DNA from: Beroe forskalii | Lineage: Eukaryota > Ctenophora > Nuda > Beroida > Beroidae | Reading direction: 5' to 3' | DNA length: 64,000 nucleotides | Assembly (NCBI GenBank): GCA_011033025.1 | Contig: WFMF01000040.1 | Span: 186,001 to 250,000 of the forward strand | Shown here: positions 51,501-60,500 of the stretch, piece by piece | Layout: each line of letters opens with the position of its first letter | Numbering within the stretch: position 1 is the first letter of the stretch | The notes under the pieces: model-generated | Database searches by the model: none | What the model saw: the letters and a program-made list of their open reading frames with translations, nothing else | What the model was told of the DNA's origin: nothing | Made by a program: the position numbers and the translations under genes

Positions 51501-54500
51501 GAATACAGGGACACTTCGAACTGCTGTGCGCGTATTTTTAGTGCGCGGCTCAAGTTTGCGCGCCGAATAGACATAAAACTTGTGAGTTGTGGCCTTTACG
51601 CTTCGTAAACTTGGGCAGCGCGCACAAAAACCCGCAAAGTGCAGTCAGAACTGTCGACGTATTGCTAAACAAGTATATCCCTGTGTGGCTTGCGCGGCGC
51701 GTACGCACACCTATGCGGGCTTAAGAAGTCACCGTACTAGTACTACCCCATATAGACTTTATTTTATGCTTTCAATCTACATTTAATGGTATGTCATGGG
51801 GGTATGGCAAACTCTGGCAAAGCTTCAACTTTTTTGGAGATTGCCAAGAAAAAAGTGTTTGCTAAAGTTTGTTTATAGTAACAGATCGTCACTCCGAACT
51901 GGGAGTCAAGTAATCGAGGCGCTTGAGAACGGAGTGTCGAAGTACCCTGAGCACGAAGGAAGGTTTCCACAACTCTCCGGAATCCAGTTCACGTTCGACC
52001 TACACACGTCACTTGGCATTTAAACCTTCATCAAATGGGCACTTTAACTTATGACTTATGTAGTAGGATTTTACCCTACCAGTACCCTCCGCCGCGCGCC
52101 ATTTTTTCTGCAACACGACCCTCCAAATTTCTGAACTTGTTGCGCGCTAGGGATGGGTGAAATCCATCTATAACTTATGAAAATGACGCCATCAAGTGAC
52201 CACTTAAACCCCTGAAAATGACGTCGTCAAGTGCCCTTTTTTCCTTATGAAAATGACGTCATCCCACGTTCGACCCGGAGCGACCAGCCGGAAGCAGGGT
52301 TGTGGATGGATCTGTGTACGTTCTCAACGAACCCATCCAACACGATCACGTGAGCTAACAGGGTCGAGCATCTACGGGCGCGGCTTCTCCGTGCGCGGCG
52401 TAACGACGTTATCGTGTGTGGCTCTCTGCAAGTTATATTCAAGCTGTGAGCCGCGCACGATTACACTGCGCACGATTACACTGCGCACGATTACACTGCG
52501 CACGATTACACTGCGCACGATTACACTGCGCACGGTTACACTGCGCACGAAGGAGTTCGACATGTCACCGTAATGTTGTGAAAATGAAGCTAATTTTGCA
52601 TTCAAAGTATCATTTTTATTCAAAATCACTGTCATAAGTTCAGCTAGAAACAAAATCGCATAGCTGTGCAAGGATTTGACCCTTTGTCCTCGCCTACCAA
52701 CCTTCTTCTGATACGTACCCATGTTAACATACACGGTATAGTGTACAATTAACAAACGAAATCGATGGGAGTGTGATATCGAAAATTCTAAAATTATCAC
52801 ACGAGGCGTCAGCCGAGTTTGACAATTTTCAATATCACACGATCCATGAGTTTGTTGATTGTATCATTACCCGACAAAAAATGACTATTTTCTCCAACTC
52901 CAAGTGGCATGTTTAAAATTCCTATCGCTAACACTAGGAGCACCAGATTGCACCTTCCTGAGCCCCGCAATCTCCTGATGCAGGTCAATAACTGCAGGTA
53001 TGAGATGACTGAACTCTGTGTACATGAGATTAATCACCCTCTCCCCTCCTGGTCCTTCCTCGAAGGGCTGCCTGCCGTGTAGGACCCGGGAGTTATCAAT
53101 CATCACCAGATCTCCCGCCTCAATGCGTTGTACAGCAGGTGTTCGGGACTCACGACACTTACCCCTGTAGTAGGAGTTGTTAAATTAGAAGGAGCGAGGT
53201 TTTCAAATGCGCATTTTTTAGAAATACGTCAAAAAATGCGGATTTTTTGATGATTTTTGCACGTATTTATAAATCCTTGCCTGTAGTAGGAGTAAGCTTT
53301 CCACCAAAGCTTCCTTGTCTCAATATCAGTCACGTGTTTGGCAAACGCGAACTCGTCAAGCGTGAAGAAGGTGTCCACCACACGGTACATGTCCTCGCCT
53401 AGGAAACAACAGGTTAACCGAAATACCGGTTAACCGAAATACCGGTTAACCGAAATACCGGTTAACCGGGAGTTTTCACCCAATCCATGATTTAGAGAAA
53501 CAGTCGATTAACAGGAAACCGTAACCGGATTTATTGAAGAATGGTAACCGGTTGTTGAGAAATTTATTTAGAAATGGTAACCGGTTGTTGAGAAATATAT
53601 AATTTAGAAAAATTAACTGGTTGTTTTCTTCACCTCGCATGTCCAGGACTCTGTGCCGGGACACGTTGAGTTTGTCCCCGGCACGCCGTACCGGTAGTAA
53701 GCCACTACTTGACTGAGGACTTGGAAGTACTCGGGCTGCTCCTGCCGTACCTGGGGGAGGGGTTATTCCATATATGGTATGATTTGTTGTACCGGTAGTA
53801 AGCAACCACCTGACTCAGGACCTGGAAGTACTCGGGCTGCTCCTGCCGCACCTGAGGGATGGGTTATTCCATATATTGTATGATTAGTTTTAGCGGTAGT
53901 CCAAAGTTTAATTTAGCAATGATTGGGGTTAATGAGGGCTGGTCCTGCCGTACATGGGAAGGGACATTTTAATTCACGGAATTTCATCTCAAGACACTTT
54001 ATCCCACGACACCTTATCTCGTAATATTTCAACTCCGAGCAAAGGTTAAGGTCAAGTTAGGATTAGGGATCGTTCACATATTACGTAATCAATTTTTGGC
54101 CGATTTCAACCCCCCCCCCTCCCCCTCGTAATCAAGTTTACAGTAGTTTTATTTGTTACAATAACATGTAACGTAATCATTTGGAAACCCCCTCCCCCCC
54201 TCTAGGTGATTACGTAATATGTGAACGATCCCTTAAGGCTAGAGTCAGGAAATAAAATGTCGCACACCTATCATCTCTTAGGAGGGAGCGAGTTTAACCC
54301 TTTCAAAAGATAATTGATAAAGTTTAAAATCAGGAGCTTTCGAAAATCATGTGATATTATCGTCGTCCGCTCACCTCGTCCAGGACAGCGAAGGTGTCCA
54401 CGTAAAGACTAGCCCCTCCCTCCACCGAGTTACTTTTCCCATACATCGTAAGGATCTCCGCTGGCCGACTGTAGAAATATCAAATAGTATTAAATGCCAC

Positions 54501-57500
54501 GCACGAAAAATAGGCGGTTAAGCATCATAAAGTCACTGCATCATGTATTGATAATAACGTCATCCCAAGCGCCTATTTCTCGTGTCTAATTACAAAAATA
54601 ATGTAACGTTACTACGGGCCCCCAACATCACCCCCATATGATGGGCCCCCAACATCATCCTCCGGTGATGGGCTACTCGGCTCCAGTGACCCACCCCATG
54701 ATGCCTCTAGGAGTGTCCAGGCTACCCCAACACATTCCCTACTCTCTTCCCTCCTACTACTAAATGCTAGGAGCCTTAACCCGTCTGCGCAGAGTGTCGG
54801 CAGATGGAAGCTCAATGATCTCATTGGGCACGTGGAGGAGAAACGACAGACTGGTCAACTGTTTCCCTTCATCGCAATCACCGAATCTTGGTTGAAGTCG
54901 TACATCAGTGACGCTCAACTTCAGATCCCAGGCTACAGCATAACGCGAAGTGATCGCAGCAAACGGAACGGTGGCGGGGTTCTACTCTACTCAATGTCAT
55001 CACTTCCTATCTCTGTGTCAGAGTGCTTTGACGACGGTACATGTCAGGGGCTGTGCAATGTCTATCCGTCCGCTAAGCTTCTAGTGGCAGTTGTCTACAG
55101 ACCTCCTGATGCTAGCTATTCTAGTTTCTTTAACGTTCTAGAACATATCAGGCACACCATTGACACCCTTCCAGACACTGATTATGACATCTTTATCACA
55201 GGTGACTTCAACCTACCACAGATTGATTGGGAGTCTCTTCAGATCGTGAGTGGAGGAACATTTGAATCGAATTCGTCAGCTCAATGTCTGCTCAACTTCA
55301 TGTCGACGCACCTGCTCAGTCAAATGGTTTCGGTACCTACTAGAGGACTCAACATCTTGGACCTAGTACTCTGCAACAATGATAGACTCATAGCAGATGT
55401 GAAAGCTGAATCGACTGAGATATCAGACCACGATATGGTGAATGTGTTACTGTCCTTCACTCCTGGTACTATGGAGGAAACTCAGGCTACATATCTCGAC
55501 GAAATGAACTTCCGGTCGCTAGATTTCAGTCAAGCTGATTTCGACCAACTTAATGAGATGTTCGCAAAGGTTACCTGGAAGGAACTGCGAGACTCAGGCA
55601 CATTCGAGGAATTTCCTGCCAAATTCAACCAAGCTATGCTCGAGATCTGTCTGGAGTCTGTCCCTCGAAAAAAGCCTCCAACCGGAAAACCAAAGGTGTA
55701 TAATTCCCTTAGGAGGAGGAAAGCGAAGCTAAAAAGCCGTCTCGCTGCTGCTAAGTGTTCAGGCAACTCGGCCCGAATCAAAGAACTGGAAGACGAGATT
55801 GGACTGGTATGCTTCGAAATAAAAGACGCTATAGTCAACCATCTTGATAAGGGTGAGAAACGGGCTGTGGAAAGAATCAAATCCAACCCAAAGTATTTCT
55901 ACTCATACGCTAAGTCCTTCTCAAAGGTCAAGCACAGTATAACAACTCTACTGAATGATAGCGAGGAACTGGTTACTGACAGGAAAGAACTTGCTAATAT
56001 TCTTCAGAAGCAGTTTTGTTCGGTGTTCAGCGACCCGAACTGTCCAGAAAAGTCAGACCCTTCCTTCACGGTGCCCCCTCTTGGTAGCCATGACCCAGAG
56101 CCTGTTGTGACGCTGGATAGCATTATGGAAGCTATATCTGAGATAAAGATAGATTCTGCCCCTGGTCCCGACGGTGTTCCAGCTGTTCTGCTAAAGAAAT
56201 GTGCGGAGAGTCTCAGTGTTCCCATCCATCTTCTTTGGACGGAGTCCATGTCTTCTGGTGTTGTGCCAAGCTTCTACAAGAAAGGACTCATTACACCGCT
56301 TTTCAAAAAAGGTAGTAGATGTGAAGCGGCTAACTACAGACCTGTCACTCTGACTTCTCATGTTGTCAAGGTCTATGAAAGGGTGGTCAGAAAGCACATG
56401 GTACAACATATTGAATCCAACAGTCTTCTCACCGATAAACAACACGGATTCAGATCAAATAGAAGCTGCCTTACCCAAATGCTCGACCATTTTGATGACA
56501 TCTTTGAAGGGTTCACGCGTGGCGAGGACACAGACTCTATTTACCTCGACTATGCAAAAGCGTTTGATAAAGTGGATCTAGGTCTCCTTGTTCAGAAACT
56601 GAAGAGATATGGATTTCATGATAAAATCATTGATTGGATTCAGTCCTTCCTTTCTAACCGGGAGCAAACTGTAGTACTTAATGGTACTCATTCTGACAGT
56701 GCTCTAGTTCTTAGTGGTGTTCCTCAAGGAAGTGTTCTGGGGCCGCTATTATTCATCCTGTTCATTAATGACCTGGAACATATAGTACTCTCATCAAAGG
56801 TGAGCTTCTTTGCTGATGACACAAGAGTTTCAAAACAGATCAGAAGCTACGAAGACTGTTTGTTACTTCAGGATGACTTGTTCCGTATTATTGGTTGGTC
56901 ACATGCCAATAACATGAAACTTCACGAACAGAAGTTTGAGCTTCTGAATCACCTCCACAATCAAAGAAGCCTTTTCCTCGAACTACCGTTCTTTGCTGAA
57001 GCATTGCAGTACAAGGTATCCGATGAGGAAGTACTCTACCCTGTTGAGAATGTAAGAGACCTCGGTGTTCAGGTAGCAAGCGATCTAAGCTGGTCAAGAC
57101 ACATCGCAAGCATGGTCACCAAGGCTAGAAGTACGCTATCATGGGTGTTTAGTGTCTTCAAAACTCGTGACAGTACTGTCATGACTACAATGTACAAGTC
57201 AATTGTAAGAAGTACACTAGAGTACTGCTGTCCCCTGTGGAACCCGAGCAAGATAACTGACATTCAACTGATTGAAGGGGTTCAAAGGACATTTACAAGT
57301 CGGATAGGAGGCCTCCGCCACCTGAACTACTGGGAGAGATTGGCTAAGCTGAAATTGATGTCACTTCAACGCAGACGGGAAAGGTACATCATTCTTATGA
57401 TGTGGAAGATCTTCCACAATGTTGTCCCAAACTGTTGCAATATCAAGTTTAGTTTGACATCAAGGCACGGTGCAGTAGCAGTTATTCCTCCTCTGTCTAG

Positions 57501-60500
57501 GTTAAGTTCATTAGCCAATCAGACGCTTTATGATAGATCTTTTGCAGTCCTAGGTCCAAAACTATGGAACCAAGTACCGAGCACTATTAAAGCATTCGAT
57601 AAGTTTGACACGTTTAAAACCAGTTTGTCGAAATATATTGCTTTGATACCGGACAAGCCTCCGGTCGTCGGTTACAGCTGCAGCTGGTCTAACTCTTTGG
57701 TAGACTACTCACCAACGCGGTGGTCGGACCTCTGATGACCCTACGACTCTACGAAAACTCTACCAAGTTACCAAGTTAGTTAGACCAAAATTCCTTCACT
57801 GTAAAGCCCCTAAATACGAAAAAAGAAATAATACAGAAAAAGGTTTTATGAAATAAATGTATGAAATATCTCACCTGTAGAAGCTGTTATCCGTGTGAGT
57901 AACCACCTCACTATTAGTAAAAGCCACAAACTCCCCATCTGTTGCGCTCTTAAAGGTAACCTCCGGTACAGTTCCATACAGAGTATGCTTCACCGGACCA
58001 TATCTCAAGTCCTGGTTAATGAGACTCACAGGGTTATCCAGAACAGGACATTCTCGGAGTATAGCTATTCCGTACTCCATGAAGTGGAGCAGGAACTTCA
58101 GTAACTCGGTCTTGTTTTCCTTCACCGTGGTGTATTGGAATGGTGCCAGCGCTGCCTCTCCCCCGCTCTCACCAGTCCAGAAAGTCTGTGCGGAGTTCTT
58201 CCTCTGTACCAGGTCCAGGTACTGATCCAGGACACCTGGAGGAATAACAACCGGTTACCATTTCTCATTAAATCCGGTTTCGGTTGGTTAAAAGCGCCCA
58301 GTTTACAGGTATTACAGTTTTGGTTCGGTTAACCGGGTTATTGCGAGATTAAAATATTCGGTTACGGTTTCGGTTGGCTAAAAACGCCCGGTTAACCGGT
58401 ATTTGAGGTTTGGTTAACCGGTCGTTTTCTAGTCACACCTGATCCTGCTCCGTAAGCAGCTGCGCGGGTCCGCGGGATCTTTCCAGTGTGTCCGTCACTC
58501 CACAGAGCTGATATGAAGTCCTCATCCACCCCCAGGATATCAGTGAGTTGGGTGCCCGCGTTCACTGACACCAGGGTTTTAGCCATACTCTTCTGACTGC
58601 AGCACTCGACGCATCTGAAATATTCCTAGTAACTGAATGATCGGATCACTGTTTATTATACTTTAAATAGTCGCATAACTTTTTTCACTTTTCAGGCAGA
58701 GCTACCGAAACCTTGCTGACCATTCACTGTCAATCATTTACTTTCAGAAAAGGGCGCTTTGTACCTAGGGATAGTCTGGCGTCTGCTCAGGCTGATCCCA
58801 GCAATGGTTAACCCATTAGTGCTCCGCGTTGCTTTTAAGCAACAAATCTTTTAATGCCATTTTATATATAAAAAAAATTTATCCTGATTCATGTTCTTTA
58901 GTGATTCAGTAAAGAACATTTTTCAGCAATTGAAATATTTGCGCGGCGTACAGAAATGTTATTTAATTTTAGAGCCCGTATACAATCTAATTCACATACT
59001 GGGAAGTAACTCACTGGGTCAGGGTTAGTGGGTAGTGACTAATACTATGTCTAACTCTATGCGCCGCACTAAGATAAGCTGCACGCACAAAAGACGCGCA
59101 GAATGCAGTTCAAACTGCCACTGTTACTTATAAAATTTGAACACAAACCTGCAAAGATTCCTCGACTCCTGGTGGAGAAAGGTCCTAGAGCCGTCCACAA
59201 GACCCTCATCAGTGATAGCCACTCCGTGACCAGCCGCCGTCGCCACTAGCCGGGAGATTTGCTTGCCAAGTTGGAACCGTGAGATGGTGGCAAGCATTGT
59301 GGCTCTACGGAAACGAAAAGCATTTAGAAGTGTCTCGTGGCGCACCCCCCCCCTCCCCTTAGTTTTAAGAAGCCCCCTCCCCCAAATCTATAAAATCTAT
59401 GTAATGGTATGATCACATTTACAAATGCTGGTAATGTGAAAGACTAGAGAAATAACGTGATTTTTGGAACGAAATTGTACCTATCAAACATGCTTAGTAT
59501 TGAATATTTATTCACACGTCACGTGATGTTGACAATTATCTGATAAGAGACGAGGTAACTTAAGACTTAGAGTTTACTTTTAGATGCAAAACGTCTTTTT
59601 CGGAAATATGAGAATAATTTTCAAATAATATCAATCACTCACGGGGAAAGACGGTTAACCGGTTTTAACTGAAGAACTGATACGATAAATTTCACAACCA
59701 TATGAATATGATTATGGTCTCTCTCACTCCGACTCACAATCCAAGAACACCTCAACTGTATACTGATACATCAAGCTCTAATAATGACGTCATCATTTGC
59801 ACACATTAACCTCTGACAATGACGTCATCATTGCACGTGTACAAGGTGGCAGTTAAGGAGTACATATCGCGGGGTAAGGACGGGTACACCGTCTTCTTGG
59901 ACTGTCCTAGGATAGGAGGGGATGATGACGGGCCTATACTCGATACTCTAATACACAACCACTTCGAGGAGGTTGAAAGGTGAGACTTGGAGAATTTTCA
60001 ACTCCAATCTTTCACACCATGATAATCAAAATTCTGAGATAGGTTTGTTTCGCCCCGTCTAACAACTCCATTTTCTCTCAGACAAAAAGAGGCACGTAAG
60101 GAGAAAGGACCCCCCATGTTACAGAGAAGAAAATCAGTACACCGACAACATACACTCCTCCAAGCGTGAGTATACAATACAATACAATACAATACAATAC
60201 AATACAATACAATACAATACAATACAATACAATACAATACAATGCAATAAAATGGATTTAAATACGGTGGCAGTCCAAACTGCAGTTTGCTTGTAAGTTG
60301 TGCACGTGGCTCAAGTTTGCGCGGCGTACATTCATGTAATTGTAATATTTGTCTTTTATATGCCCATACGCCGCGCACCGGCACACAAGAGACGTGCACA
60401 CAAAAGACGCGCAAACTCAGTGCAGTTCAAACTGCGCATAATTGCACAGATTCTGCTGAACTTAATAAAAGCTCGCCATTAAAATTGCATCCCCCCCCCC

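Larger units (their letters stand above)
52353..59833 (+). other. 7.5-kb exon interruption of nucleotidase holding the dioxygenase gene
   Basis: CACGTG lies at both edges (52347-52352 and 59834-59839). Joining there restores HDHVYKVAVKEY. A canonical donor (GTGAGC, 52350) and an in-frame AG (59845) exist, but using them would drop three residues (V-Y-K). The interval contains the whole minus-strand dioxygenase gene, a LINE and several MITEs. Confidence 0.6.

Noticed and set aside
54612..54824. Minus-strand 70-codon frame
   Set aside because: Antisense of the ORF1 tail and ORF2 start of the LINE.
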